Assembly: GCF_037974265.1 (NCBI RefSeq) | Contig: NZ_CP150233.1 | Location: 3,658,001-3,722,000 of the forward strand | DNA length: 64,000 nt | Reading direction: 5' to 3' | DNA from: Paenibacillus sp. FSL R5-0623 | Lineage (GTDB): Bacteria; Bacillota; Bacilli; Paenibacillales; Paenibacillaceae | In this document: in pieces, positions 52,750-61,999 of the stretch | Numbering within the stretch: position 1 is the stretch's first letter | Layout: each line of letters begins with the position of its first letter | Notes under the pieces: model-generated | The model's database searches: none | What the model saw: only the letters and a program-made list of their open reading frames with translations | Told to the model about the DNA's origin: nothing | Program-made: the position numbers and the translations under genes

Positions 52750-54306
52750 TTACCTGCCGGGAATTTCATTCAGCGAGTGTTCTTGTTCTTCCAGCAGTCG
52801 TTTCAGTTTTTGGCGCTGCCGTTTTTCTTTCTGACGGCGCTCTCTGTCCTCAGCTTGCAGAGCCTTGAGCAGGGAGAAACACATACCAATAAGAACAACA
52901 GCGAACGGCAGTGCGGCCACAATGGAGGCCGTCTGTAGACCGTTCAACCCCCCGCTGATCAGTAGCACTACCGCGATGGCGGACTGCATGATTCCCCAGG
53001 TTAATTTCACTCTCGTACTCGGGTCCAGCTTGCCATCTGAAGACAGCATACCCAGCACAAAGGTAGCCGAATCAGCCGACGTAATAAAGAAGGTCATGAT
53101 CAGAAGTGTAGCGATGAATGCTATGATCGTACCCAAAGGCAGCTGCTCAAGTGTAAGGAATAAAGCGGTTGTTGTATCTTCTTTGACGGCCTCCGCCAAA
53201 TGGGCGGCATTAAACAATTCGAGGTGAAGTCCTGTTCCGCCAAAGACGGAGAACCAGATAAATCCGAACAGACTTGGAAAAACCATGACGTAAATTACAA
53301 ACTCCTTTATGGTTCTTCCTCGGGATACCCTTGCGATAAAAGTACCGACAAAGGGAGCCCATGCGATCCACCATGCCCAGTAAAATAACGTCCATGCTCC
53401 AATCCAGGTTTCTTTGGAGAACGGTGTCAGTCTCAAACTCATGTTAATAATATTCTGCATGTAACTGCCCAAGGTTGTCGTGAATGTGTCAAATATAAAA
53501 GAAGTCGGTCCAGTCACCAATACAAACACCATCAATAGCACAGCTATAACGAGATTGGTGTTGCTCAGAATCTTAATACCTTTATCCAGACCAGAGGTTG
53601 CCGAGATCAAAAACAGTACGGTTACAATTGAGATAATGACAATCTGGGACAGCGTCGAGTTTGGAATACCGAATAAGTAATTCAGACCCCCACCGATCTG
53701 AAGCGCACCCAATCCAAGAGAGGTTGCAACACCGAAGATCGTTGCAATGACTGCAAGAATATCAATGATCTTACCAAGCCAGCCTGCAGCAAGACGTTCA
53801 CCGATCAGCGGAATAAAGGTGGAACTGATCAGTCCTTTGTAGCCTTTCCGGAACTGGAAGTAAGCGAGCGCCAAGCCGATGACGGTATAGATAGCCCAAG
53901 GATGAAGCCCCCAGTGGAAAAAGGAATAACGCATTGAAAGTCTTGCTGCTTGCGTTGTTTCGGGTACCGCGCCCTCCGGTGCAGATAAATAGTGGGACAG
54001 CGGTTCAGCAACTCCCCAGAAAACCAGCCCAATGCCCATACCAGCGCTAAACAGCATGGACAGCCAGGAAACCGTAGAATATTCCGGCTCATCATCGTCA
54101 TCCCCCAGCCTAATACCGCCAAATCGGCTGAACGCCAGATAGAAAGCAAAGATCAGGAAGAACAGTGTCGCTAGCAAATAAAACCAGCCAAAATTCTGAA
54201 TAGAGAAGTTGTAGGCAACATTAGCCACATCCGCCAGCTGAGCAGGAGCGACGGCTCCCCATATTGCAAACAGTACAACGATGATAATTGTGATTGTAAA
54301 TACCAT
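52750..54306 (-). CDS. BCCT-family transporter (glycine betaine/choline/carnitine type)
   Basis: The 518-residue protein has about twelve membrane segments and the BCCT signature region FYWAWWIAWAPFVGTFIARV plus SRGRTIKEF. The N-terminal GLVFWGVAEPLSHYLSAP and GLHPWAIYTVIGLALAYFQF motifs are also typical. The C-terminal tail is charged (EDRERRQKEKRQRQKLKRL), as in osmosensing members. It probably imports a compatible solute by sodium symport under osmotic stress. It is monocistronic on the minus strand. Confidence 0.92.
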   Translation of the reverse strand: MVFTITIIIVVLFAIWGAVAPAQLADVANVAYNFSIQNFGWFYLLATLFFLIFAFYLAFSRFGGIRLGDDDDEPEYSTVSWLSMLFSAGMGIGLVFWGVAEPLSHYLSAPEGAVPETTQAARLSMRYSFFHWGLHPWAIYTVIGLALAYFQFRKGYKGLISSTFIPLIGERLAAGWLGKIIDILAVIATIFGVATSLGLGALQIGGGLNYLFGIPNSTLSQIVIISIVTVLFLISATSGLDKGIKILSNTNLVIAVLLMVFVLVTGPTSFIFDTFTTTLGSYMQNIINMSLRLTPFSKETWIGAWTLFYWAWWIAWAPFVGTFIARVSRGRTIKEFVIYVMVFPSLFGFIWFSVFGGTGLHLELFNAAHLAEAVKEDTTTALFLTLEQLPLGTIIAFIATLLIMTFFITSADSATFVLGMLSSDGKLDPSTRVKLTWGIMQSAIAVVLLISGGLNGLQTASIVAALPFAVVLIGMCFSLLKALQAEDRERRQKEKRQRQKLKRLLEEQEHSLNEIPGR

Positions 54307-54473
54307 GATGAGACCTCCATTATGTAAGCTTCAGCCAACTGTTCCTTAGTATGTGCTAGTCCGACTTGTAATATTTCGGAAAGCTAGCTGTTGATAATTT
54401 AAAACAAACCGCCGTGTAATGAAACACCCGTCGGTTTATTCGTTCCCTTTTTAGATATGATAGGGTGATAGGG

Positions 54474-55135
54474 ATGAGAAGACTTGAGTCTGGTAAGTCA
54501 GTAAACAACGAATTATTTTCTGATATTGTGAGGTATGAACACGAAACGATAAGCGGAACGACTATAATAAACTCGAATGTTGGTTCACCAATATTTTGGA
54601 GCTGTAACCTGCAACATATTATATTTGATACCTGCGATCTTACAAATGCGAATTTTCCTCCTGCGATATGAGAGGGATGACATTGGAGAATGCTACGTTT
54701 ATCGACTGTACTTTTTATAAATGTAGATTCAATGACCGGGTTTTACAAGCGGCGAATATCGTCAATTGTTCCTTTACCGGCAAGCTAGTGGATAATACGT
54801 TTGAGGGAATTGGCAACCAAAAGCTAATCGCCAATTTTGAAAACTGCAACCTTGACGGTGTTCGTTTTGTCAGTTGTGATCTGACGCAATGTATTCCGCC
54901 AAAATCCAAAAACCATGTGTATGTTGAACAGGTATCCGCACGTGTGAAAAATGCTCTGACGAAGATAGACGATGACCCTAATCTATCTGAAGATGATCGG
55001 AAAGTACTGGTACGGAGTCTGCGCAGGCTTGGGCCTATGGAACAATATATTTTTAACACAACGCATATGAAGAAATTATATGGTGATGTTTTTGTTGAAC
55101 GATTTTTCAGTAGTCTGGATTGTAACATTGCGTAA
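54474..55135 (+). pseudogene. Pentapeptide-repeat protein gene with a frameshift
   Basis: The first frame from ATG 54474 reads through SCNLQHIIFDTCDLTNANF and ends at TGA 54669-54671. The second frame takes over before that: reading it backwards from ATG 54668 gives SCDMRGMTLENATFIDCTFY, which continues the same pentapeptide pattern. A one-base change in the run TTTTCCTCCTGC (about 54652-54663) would fuse both into one protein of about 220 residues. It is a broken gene or a programmed/sequence-error frameshift. The C-terminal part (SARVKNALTKIDDDPNLSED) is not pentapeptide and is unknown to me. Confidence 0.6.
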
Positions 55136-55292
55136 ACCTAAACAACAGAAATTATATAGGATAACAACGGGAACAGTATATATGTATAGAGTAGCCTTTT
55201 CCTTGAATCTAGAAACTTGACGTAGAGTAGATGAAGTGTTGTATAAATTATCGCAATAAGGGGAGCGTAGAAGAAAAAAAGGTGGAAGATAA

Positions 55293-55916
55293 ATGTACCG
55301 ATTATTCATTTTGATACCCTGTTTTTTTCTGTTGCTTGGAACAACTTTTAGTGCCTGGGGAGCAGAGATTACCGGTTCTTCTCTCATAAAAGATCTTCAA
55401 AAAGGCGGATACATCCTTTATATCCGACATGGAGATGCAACTGTAGGGGAAGATCAACAAAACTTTAGTTTAACAGATTGCACTACGCAGAGGAATTTAA
55501 GTGTTTTGGGAAAGGAACAAGCTGATAAGTATGGCGATGCTATCCGTAAATTAAACATTCCCGTCCAAATACCTTTAGAAGCAAGTCCATTATGTAGAAC
55601 CCTCCAAACGGCTCAGATTGCTTTTGGTACACAACATATAAAAGTAAATGAATTCTGGTTAAACATATATAATCTCGGTCAAAACCCGAGCACTGAAAAA
55701 ATAAATAGTACATTGCAAGCATTTACAAATGAAATTGAACAAATACCTCCAACTCATGTTAACAGAGTAATTATAGCTCACTCTTTTCCTCCTGGGATAG
55801 GATTAGGAGAACTCGCGAGTATGGAGACCGTAATTCTAAAACCACTGGGAGATCAAAAAGGGTATGAGGTTATTGGGAAATTGACATTAGAAGATCTTTT
55901 ACAACTAGCCGGATAG
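55293..55916 (+). CDS. Secreted histidine-phosphatase-family protein
   Basis: The 207-residue protein has a signal peptide (FILIPCFFLLLGTTFSAWG, cleavage after about residue 23) and the phosphoglycerate-mutase-like catalytic RHG at residues 45-47 (ILYIRHGDATVG). SPLCRTLQTAQIAFG follows, and the second His lies in VIIAHSFPPG. It should act on a phosphoester outside the membrane; the substrate is unknown. AAGGTGG precedes its ATG. Confidence 0.83.
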   Translation: MYRLFILIPCFFLLLGTTFSAWGAEITGSSLIKDLQKGGYILYIRHGDATVGEDQQNFSLTDCTTQRNLSVLGKEQADKYGDAIRKLNIPVQIPLEASPLCRTLQTAQIAFGTQHIKVNEFWLNIYNLGQNPSTEKINSTLQAFTNEIEQIPPTHVNRVIIAHSFPPGIGLGELASMETVILKPLGDQKGYEVIGKLTLEDLLQLAG

Positions 55917-55984
55917 CCGGAATGTCAAACTAAATTGAAGATTGTAATTCATGAGGCAAAATTTAAAAAAATGGATTGAAGTGA

Positions 55985-56032
55985 AAAGAAGGGGGCCGCT
56001 TTTGGTGACAAAAGTTGCCCTTCTTTGATTTT
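55985..56032 (+). terminator. Bidirectional terminator between phosphatase and FAD-monooxygenase genes
   Basis: AAAGAAGGG pairs with CCCTTCTTT around an inner stem CTTTTGGTGACAAAAG, with A- and T-rich flanks. Confidence 0.8.
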
Positions 56033-56046
56033 CTCTTGAATTTAGC

Positions 56047-57639
56047 TTATTTCCCGCTGGCCTTATCCAAATCAGTTTGCCCAATATATGGAATCAAGTA
56101 ATTCGAAATCGATGAAGTATCATCAATGGAGGTACGCATTGCAATGTAACCGTCGGGACGAATCAATATGAGTTCTTTATTTGTTACATCGTAAATTCGA
56201 TAGGCATTACCTGCTGTGTCTATTAAACCTTCCGCCGCCCCCTCCATGTTGGATGGCAGGATACAATGCATATGGAGTTCGTTGTTGGTGAAGTTCATTA
56301 GCGAAGGATCGATGCTGTTTGCAAAAGCCAAAAGCGTCCAGTGTGGGCCTCGCAATAGGTCAAAGAGACTTCCTGCAAATCCCGTGCCTTGCAGGCCCCT
56401 AGCATTAGGAGCACGATCCCCAGGAAATGAACGGGTAGCATTTGTTCGAGCAGGATGACGGGTAAGCGAACTTGAGCGATAGGAAATGAGTAGCCCACTC
56501 GTCAGATCGTCGGATATGGTGCTCAAAGTTTGGGACAACCCTCCGCCTTCAGTCGCCGTTCCTATGACCACTCCCATCTTCTTCGTGCTGTCCTCAAGAA
56601 CAGATTGAGCCACAGGGCGGCGCTCCTCATCGTACGTGTCGAGTAAGGCGGTGTCCGCTCCCCGCATCACAGCCCCCAGCTTCCAGCCGAGATTGTACGC
56701 GTCCTGCATCCCCGTATTCATGCCTTGACTACCGGCCGGCGAATGAACATGAGCAGCATCGCCGGCAAGGAAGACCCGGCCGTTGCGGTAACATTCGACC
56801 ATACGAACGTTGACCCGATAGATGGACAGCCAGGAAGCATCCATGAGCCGAACACGTCCGGCCCCGGCGCGACGGTCAAACATGGCTTGATACGCCTCTA
56901 GCGACGGCTGCTCTGGTTCTTCGATGTCTTCCGGAATTGTAGCCTGCAGTTGCCAAATATCGGATTTTGGCAGCGGCGTCACCCCGACCATCCCCTCCGA
57001 AGAAGTCCAGATATGGATACGGTCACGATCTAACCCTTCCAATCGTACATCGCCAAGATACCATCGCTCATGATCGTGTGTTTCCCCAACCAACGGTAAG
57101 TGAACAAATTTGCGGATATTGCTTTTGCCTCCGTCAGCGCCGACTACATAACGAGCGCGAATTTGCTCTTCTCCTTGTGGTGAATTCACGGTTATCGTTA
57201 CACCATCCTCATCCTGAACAAGCCTTATGGCTTCCATGCCCAACTCAACTTGACCGCCAAGCACTGCATATCGGTCGCGCAATGCTTTTTCCACATCATA
57301 TTGAGCAATCCAAACCGGATCACGATAGGGTGTTTCAAGTTCGGGGCTGACTGCAACGGTAATAGCCGGCTTGTCCACACTCCTGCCATCTGCGGTATAA
57401 TAACGAACAGGCAAATCCACAACACCTGTGTCCATAATGTAACGAACGGCCTCCAAATCATCAACAACCTCAAGGGAGCGGGGCTGGATTGCTTTGGCGC
57501 GAGAAGCAACGTTAAATAAGGAGCTTCGTTCAATAATACGATGGTCCACGTTTCGACGGGCAAGGTCACAGGCAAGTGTAAGCCCTGTTGGTCCGGCCCC
57601 AACAATGAGAACATCAACAAAAGAATGCACGGTTTTCAT
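56047..57639 (-). CDS. FAD-dependent aromatic-ring/rifampicin-type monooxygenase
   Basis: The 530-residue flavoprotein monooxygenase of the PHBH/UbiH group has GAGPTGLTLACDLARR (dinucleotide fold), a GADGGKS motif in the middle, and GDAAHVHSPAGSQGMNTGMQD for FAD ribityl binding. A C-terminal thioredoxin-like extension (about 400-530) occurs in phenol hydroxylase and Rox-type enzymes. It could hydroxylate an aromatic antibiotic or phenolic compound. It is divergent from a TetR regulator across a short operator region. Confidence 0.88.
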   Translation of the reverse strand: MKTVHSFVDVLIVGAGPTGLTLACDLARRNVDHRIIERSSLFNVASRAKAIQPRSLEVVDDLEAVRYIMDTGVVDLPVRYYTADGRSVDKPAITVAVSPELETPYRDPVWIAQYDVEKALRDRYAVLGGQVELGMEAIRLVQDEDGVTITVNSPQGEEQIRARYVVGADGGKSNIRKFVHLPLVGETHDHERWYLGDVRLEGLDRDRIHIWTSSEGMVGVTPLPKSDIWQLQATIPEDIEEPEQPSLEAYQAMFDRRAGAGRVRLMDASWLSIYRVNVRMVECYRNGRVFLAGDAAHVHSPAGSQGMNTGMQDAYNLGWKLGAVMRGADTALLDTYDEERRPVAQSVLEDSTKKMGVVIGTATEGGGLSQTLSTISDDLTSGLLISYRSSSLTRHPARTNATRSFPGDRAPNARGLQGTGFAGSLFDLLRGPHWTLLAFANSIDPSLMNFTNNELHMHCILPSNMEGAAEGLIDTAGNAYRIYDVTNKELILIRPDGYIAMRTSIDDTSSISNYLIPYIGQTDLDKASGK

Positions 57640-57660
57640 GAATAGAATCCTCCTTGTTCA

Positions 57661-57689
57661 TTGATTTGATATGCTACATTTGTTATACT
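57661..57689 (+). promoter_or_regulatory. Promoter of the tetR-like gene
   Basis: TTGATT (57661-57666) and TATACT (57684-57689) are separated by 17 bases. The -10 box overlaps the palindrome at 57687. Confidence 0.65.
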
Positions 57690-57706
57690 ACACCGTGCAG
57701 TGTAGT
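57687..57706 (+). promoter_or_regulatory. Palindromic operator between FAD-monooxygenase and TetR
   Basis: ACTACACCGTGCAGTGTAGT holds the perfect half-sites ACTACAC and GTGTAGT around a 6-base centre. Located over the tetR -10 box and in the divergent intergenic region, it is the likely binding site of the TetR protein, repressing both genes until the substrate is present. Confidence 0.65.
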
Positions 57707-57769
57707 TTGTAAACAGAACAGAACTCCAATCAATTTCTGCTGGTATACCTATAAGGGGGCAACGTAAGA

Positions 57770-58405
57770 ATGGATCATACGGAAAACAAGAAAATACGCA
57801 AAGGTTCTTCAGACAAAAGAGCTAAAATTATGGCGGCAGCACGAGACCTGTTTCTTTCCGATGGGTTTGATCGATCCAGCGTCGATGCGGTCGCAGCTAA
57901 AGCGGGAGTTTCCAAACGGACAGTTTATGATTATTATGGCGACAAACAGAATCTACTGCTTGCCGTTGTTGAAGAATCCAGTTTGGCGGTTCTGGACATG
58001 ATTGAGCAAGGGATTTCAGATCACCTCTTGGAATTCGAGGATCTGAAGCAGGCGCTCATCTTATTTTGCGAACAAATCGTAGCTTCTGCGAACGGTTCGT
58101 CCGATTACATGGCTTTGATCCGTCTGGTTATGGTGGAAGCCGCCAACCTGCCAGACTCGTTTTTTGAAAGGCTGGATAACGCAACTGAAAAGGGGATTAT
58201 CAGGAGGTTTACAGAGTTTGGACAAACCGGATTGCTCCATGTGCCCGATCCTGAAATGGCTACAAAGCACTTCGCTGCATTAACGTTTTTATTGGTATTT
58301 AATCAACCTAGAAAAACAGAGGCATTCGAAGAGGAACAAACCAAACGTATCATCACTGAAGGAGTACGCGTCTTTCTTAGTGCTTATGGACCTCGTACCG
58401 TTTAA
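57770..58405 (+). CDS. TetR-family transcriptional regulator
   Basis: The 211-residue regulator has an N-terminal helix-turn-helix (FDRSSVDAVAAKAGVSKRTVYDYYGDK, about residues 35-61) and a C-terminal ligand domain of TetR_C type. AGGGGGC lies before the ATG. It is divergent from the FAD monooxygenase and probably represses it, releasing DNA on binding the aromatic inducer. Confidence 0.88.
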   Translation: MDHTENKKIRKGSSDKRAKIMAAARDLFLSDGFDRSSVDAVAAKAGVSKRTVYDYYGDKQNLLLAVVEESSLAVLDMIEQGISDHLLEFEDLKQALILFCEQIVASANGSSDYMALIRLVMVEAANLPDSFFERLDNATEKGIIRRFTEFGQTGLLHVPDPEMATKHFAALTFLLVFNQPRKTEAFEEEQTKRIITEGVRVFLSAYGPRTV

Positions 58406-58451
58406 AACGAAAATCAACCATCATACTGATTGCGATTTTGTTCAAAAAATA

Positions 58452-58505
58452 AAAAAGGACCGTAAATGTTCATCTTCCATCGATGAATGCTTTCGGTCCT
58501 TTTGT
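58452..58505 (+). terminator. Terminator between TetR and GlsB-type genes
   Basis: AAAGGACCG pairs with CGGTCCTTT, continued inside by TTCATC/GATGAA, with A and T tracts outside. Convergent genes share it. Confidence 0.85.
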
Positions 58506-58548
58506 GTTTATCCTTAATGAACGACGGTATAGTTCCCGTCTCTCTTTG

Positions 58549-58806
58549 TTAACGTCTTCGGAAGGCTCCGCCGCGTGCCAGAGCAAAGAAGATGAGCAGG
58601 GCAATAATCGAGCCAACGATGGCGGGAATAATATGAAATCCACCAATCACCGGCCCCCTTGGTCCCAGCAATTCCGTTCCTAACCAAGAACCGATAAAAC
58701 CCGCAATAATGTTCCCAAGTACACCGCCCGGTACGTCCCGCCCAATCAAGTTGCCGCTTAACCAGCCAATAAGTCCACCAACAATGAGCACCCAGAGCAG
58801 ATCCAT
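58549..58806 (-). CDS. GlsB/YeaQ/YmgE-family small membrane protein
   Basis: The 85-residue protein has three membrane segments with glycine patterns (LIVGGLIGWLSGNLIG, GNIIAGFIGSWLG, and a C-terminal IVGSIIALLIFFALA) and ends RGGAFRRR. This family is called transglycosylase-associated, but it has no demonstrated enzymatic role and responds to general stress in many bacteria. A GAAAGGAGA site precedes the ATG on this strand. Confidence 0.85.
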   Translation of the reverse strand: MDLLWVLIVGGLIGWLSGNLIGRDVPGGVLGNIIAGFIGSWLGTELLGPRGPVIGGFHIIPAIVGSIIALLIFFALARGGAFRRR

Positions 58807-58963
58807 GGATTGTTCTCCTTTCTTCGGGGTTATTACAAGTTATGTTGGGTTCGTTTGAATATACCTCATCTTCCTGCTGGTGGAGGAATCTAAATCGCCT
58901 GTGCTAAGATAGGTTAATAGTTGATTAAAGCTGGTGAAAACAAGGCTTGATAGGGGTGTACAG

Positions 58964-59671
58964 TTGAAGAAAATCCTAGTCATTGATGATGAAATCGCAA
59001 TTCGAGATTTAATTGAGCTGGTGCTAAGGCGAGAAAACTACGATGTGCAGACCGCAGAGGACGGCAAAACGGGCTTGCAGCTGCTCGACTCTTTTCAACC
59101 CGATATAGTGGTACTTGATCTGATGCTGCCTGACTGCTCCGGATATGATCTATGCAAGGAAATCACCGGGAAACGTGCCGTTCCTGTGATCATGCTCTCA
59201 GCCAAAAACGAGGTAATCGACAAGGTGTTGGGACTCGAGCTAGGGGCGGAAGATTACATGACCAAACCCTTTGACAATCGTGAATTGCTCGCTCGGATCA
59301 AGGTGATTCTGAGAAGAAACGAGAGCAAGGAGGAATCAAGTGAAGGAACAGAATTGAAATCTACACGCATCATTCATGAAGAGCTGACATTTGATCTGGA
59401 AAGCCGCAGGGTGCTGAAAAACGGTGTACCCGTGTCTTTAACGGCCAAAGAGTTTAAAATTCTGGAAACGTTACTCAAAAGGCCAGACAAAATCTTTACC
59501 CGGGATGAGCTGCTGCAGATCGGATGGGGATATGATTTTATGGGAGACAGTCGCAGTGTGGATATGACCATCATGCGATTACGGAAGAAGTTGGAGGATA
59601 ACGCGGACGAACCGAAGTATGTCAGGACGATTTATGGATTTGGCTATCAACTTGGAGGTGGCGAGGCCTGA
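58964..59671 (+). CDS. OmpR/PhoB-family response regulator
   Basis: The 235-residue regulator has a receiver with DDE at 8-10 and phospho-acceptor Asp52 (VLDLMLPD), and a C-terminal winged helix (SVDMTIMRLRKKLEDN, VRTIYGFGYQL). TTG 58964 is taken as the start since AGGGG is 7 bases upstream and gives the canonical MKKILVIDDE. The in-frame GTG 58934 has no site. Its TGA overlaps the presumed start of the kinase (CTGA). Confidence 0.88.
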   Translation: MKKILVIDDEIAIRDLIELVLRRENYDVQTAEDGKTGLQLLDSFQPDIVVLDLMLPDCSGYDLCKEITGKRAVPVIMLSAKNEVIDKVLGLELGAEDYMTKPFDNRELLARIKVILRRNESKEESSEGTELKSTRIIHEELTFDLESRRVLKNGVPVSLTAKEFKILETLLKRPDKIFTRDELLQIGWGYDFMGDSRSVDMTIMRLRKKLEDNADEPKYVRTIYGFGYQLGGGEA

Positions 59672-61095
59672 AGTATGCAACCCGGTTACTGCTGAATTAT
59701 TTATTTTTCTCCGTGCTGTCCTTTGGCATCATCATTTTTGCGGTGAATAAAGCCATCGATTACTACAGCTTCATTACCATTGAGAAACAGATGATGGAGA
59801 AAGCGGATCTGTCCGAGTTGTCCTTCCGTGAGGTGTTATCACAGCATAGGTCATCCTCAGGAGAGCCCCAGACCAAGGAAATTGTCAGACTTGCTTTGGA
59901 GAAGCTGAAAGCTTCGGGCAAGGAAGTACGTATCTATGACAGCTCCAAGCAGTTGCTGGGCCTGGCTGTGGATGGCATCATCATTAATGATGGCAAACCT
60001 CTTATTTTCGAAAAAAATATTGAGAAAGCCCTGAACGGCAGTTATGCCTACACCGTCACGGAAGATCATCTGCTTTATTTTGCGACGCCCATTCAGGATC
60101 AATTCTACGAAAACGCTTATGTGTATGAGTTCGTGGAGGACATTTCGTACTTTTATGCGATTATGGATCAAATCCGTTATATCCTTTTTGTCGGTGCAGG
60201 CGGATTTATTGTACTGATTACGTTATCCAGTCTGTGGATTGCCCGCAACACTACCAAGCCGATTAAGCTGTTGCTTGGCGCTGCGCAAAGTTTCTCTAGA
60301 CAGGAGTTTCGGAGAGTTCATCTAAACCGGAAGGATGAGCTAGGAATGCTGGCAGATGGGCTGGATTCCATGGGGCGGCAGCTTCATGATTACATTCAAT
60401 ACCAGAAACAATTTGTCTCCAACGTATCTCATGAGTTAAAAACACCCTTGGCAGCCATTCGTGGTTTCTCTCAATACTTGGTTGAAGGGGAGAACGAGAA
60501 CAAGGAGCTGCAAAAAATCTATGCTCATCTGCTGCAGGAATCGGATCGACTGACACGCTTGATTAATGAACTGTTGTTGTTATCCCGATTCGACAAGGCT
60601 GGTTCTAACGAACTGGAAGTCGAGACAACGGAAATGAATGAACTTATTCAGGAAGTCACAATGAATATGGGAGCCAAGGCTAAGGATAAAGGTATCGAGA
60701 TCAGAATCAGTCAAGTGGAGGAAGAACCAGATGATGAGGGTACGACAAAAGTTTACGCCAACGTGAATCCAATGCTGATGTCCCATGCGATCGCGAACCT
60801 TGTGGACAATGCCATCAAATATTCAGGCAGTCCATCGCTAATCGAATTGAAGTTGGAACATACGCCAAGTGAGGTAGTTATACGGATACGTGATCAAGGC
60901 ATAGGCATCGCGGGCGATGAGCTGGAGCGAGTGCAGGAACGTTTTTACCGGGCGAAAAATGCAAGTACAGCGAACGGTTCAGGTCTTGGACTTTCTATTT
61001 GCAAAGAGATTGTAGAGCGGTTTAATGGATATATCGACATGGAAAGTCAAATCGGGGAAGGAACGACCGTTACGATTGTTTTGCCTCGTGCGTAG
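59668..61095 (+). CDS. Sensor histidine kinase, probable CTG start
   Basis: The kinase has a first membrane segment (LLLNYLFFSVLSFGIIIFAV), an extracellular domain, a second segment (ILFVGAGGFIVLITLSSLWI), HAMP, the phospho-acceptor His255 in FVSNVSHELKTPLAAIRGF, and HATPase motifs (NLVDNAIKYS, DQGIGI, GSGLGLSICKEI). Without a start upstream of GTG 59713 the first membrane segment would be cut, and no ribosome site precedes that GTG. CTG 59668 overlaps the regulator TGA and has GGAGGTGG 7 bases before it, giving 475 residues. It probably phosphorylates the regulator encoded just upstream. Confidence 0.82.
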   Translation: MKYATRLLLNYLFFSVLSFGIIIFAVNKAIDYYSFITIEKQMMEKADLSELSFREVLSQHRSSSGEPQTKEIVRLALEKLKASGKEVRIYDSSKQLLGLAVDGIIINDGKPLIFEKNIEKALNGSYAYTVTEDHLLYFATPIQDQFYENAYVYEFVEDISYFYAIMDQIRYILFVGAGGFIVLITLSSLWIARNTTKPIKLLLGAAQSFSRQEFRRVHLNRKDELGMLADGLDSMGRQLHDYIQYQKQFVSNVSHELKTPLAAIRGFSQYLVEGENENKELQKIYAHLLQESDRLTRLINELLLLSRFDKAGSNELEVETTEMNELIQEVTMNMGAKAKDKGIEIRISQVEEEPDDEGTTKVYANVNPMLMSHAIANLVDNAIKYSGSPSLIELKLEHTPSEVVIRIRDQGIGIAGDELERVQERFYRAKNASTANGSGLGLSICKEIVERFNGYIDMESQIGEGTTVTIVLPRA

Positions 61096-61123
61096 ACTTG
61101 CATCTAAACCCAAGCCTAAATAG

Positions 61124-61158
61124 GTAACGTTACAAGATTGGTACATTTCTGTTATAAG
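61124..61158 (+). promoter_or_regulatory. Promoter and palindrome before the lipoprotein gene
   Basis: TTACAA (61130-61135) and TATAAG (61153-61158) are 17 bases apart. GTAACGTTAC (61124-61133) is a perfect palindrome overlapping the -35 box and could bind a regulator, possibly the adjacent OmpR-type protein. Confidence 0.45.
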
Positions 61159-61220
61159 ACTAACAAATGTTTTATTTATAATCACTTCATAAGAACAAAT
61201 CACACATTTATGGAGGGATC

Positions 61221-61925
61221 ATGATGAAGTTAACCAAGAAAGCTGCAGGTTTTATCATACTAGGTGCTCTACTAACGGTGGCATTAACGGGCTGTCAGTC
61301 CAGTGATGCTACATCTCCAGCAACCGGACAGAACACAGCGAATGAACAGAGCAAAGGCGAAGGAGCAACAAATGCTAATGCGCCTGCTTCCGAAAGTTCG
61401 GAAGAAAAGGGTACTGAAGCTATTAAGGAAGGTTCGATGGAGAAGGAAGGCAATGTGGTGCTGAAGGAGCTTGCTTTTGTCTATAATGAGCACACCATTG
61501 CAATTTCGGATACAGCGAATGAAGATCAGATGGAACAGATGCTGGGCAAATCGGATAATCTGAAATCTCATACGTACAGCGCCGACGATGGAACAAACAT
61601 GGATACGTTAATCGGTTTTACAGAAAAGGTATACACGTATCCTGGTCTGAAGATTAAAACAATCAGTATACCGGAGGGCAAACAAGACTCCATCTTTCAT
61701 ATCGAAATCACAGATCCTAAGTACGCGACAGTACGAAACATTAAAGCAGGAGACAGCCTGGACACACTCAAAAATGCCTACCCTGAGGGGAAACTGCTTG
61801 GCGATGGAGCCCCTGATGAGGAAGATGACTACCGTTACGAGCCATCCAATTATGTGGATGTGATGTCGTTTCATATCAAGGATGCCAAGGTAGAGAGCAT
61901 TCAGATCTACAGCCTTCTGGACTAA
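61221..61925 (+). CDS. Lipoprotein of unknown function
   Basis: The 234-residue protein begins with MMKLTKKAAGFIILGALLTV and has lipobox LTGC at about residue 28. A Thr/Asn/Ser/Glu-rich spacer is followed by a folded domain with LAFVYNEHTIAISD, QMLGKSDNLKSHTYS and VKAGDSLDTLKNAYPEGKLL-like segments. I do not recognise the family. GGAGGG precedes ATG 61221. Location after the two-component genes suggests it may be controlled or sensed by them. Confidence 0.75.
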   Translation: MMKLTKKAAGFIILGALLTVALTGCQSSDATSPATGQNTANEQSKGEGATNANAPASESSEEKGTEAIKEGSMEKEGNVVLKELAFVYNEHTIAISDTANEDQMEQMLGKSDNLKSHTYSADDGTNMDTLIGFTEKVYTYPGLKIKTISIPEGKQDSIFHIEITDPKYATVRNIKAGDSLDTLKNAYPEGKLLGDGAPDEEDDYRYEPSNYVDVMSFHIKDAKVESIQIYSLLD

Positions 61926-61939
61926 TATTTAGTCGAAGG

Positions 61940-61998
61940 ACAAGAACATAGTCCTATTGAAGTCGCTAATTTAGCGGCTTTTTTTATTTTATCGGTAC
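61940..61998 (+). repeat. Repeated terminator element, copy 2
   Basis: This stretch matches 26294-26352 over about 55 bases, including ACAAGAACAT, TCCTATTGAAGTCGCT, TTAGCGGCTTTTTTT and TTTTATCGGTA. The hairpin AAGTCGCT/AGCGGCTT (61960-61980) with T-run ends the lipoprotein transcript. Confidence 0.7.
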
Positions 61999-61999
61999 A

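Noticed and set aside
54715..55128. Minus-strand 137-codon frame opposite the pentapeptide gene
   Set aside because: The plus-strand pentapeptide pattern is clear; the antisense frame has no motif or start site.
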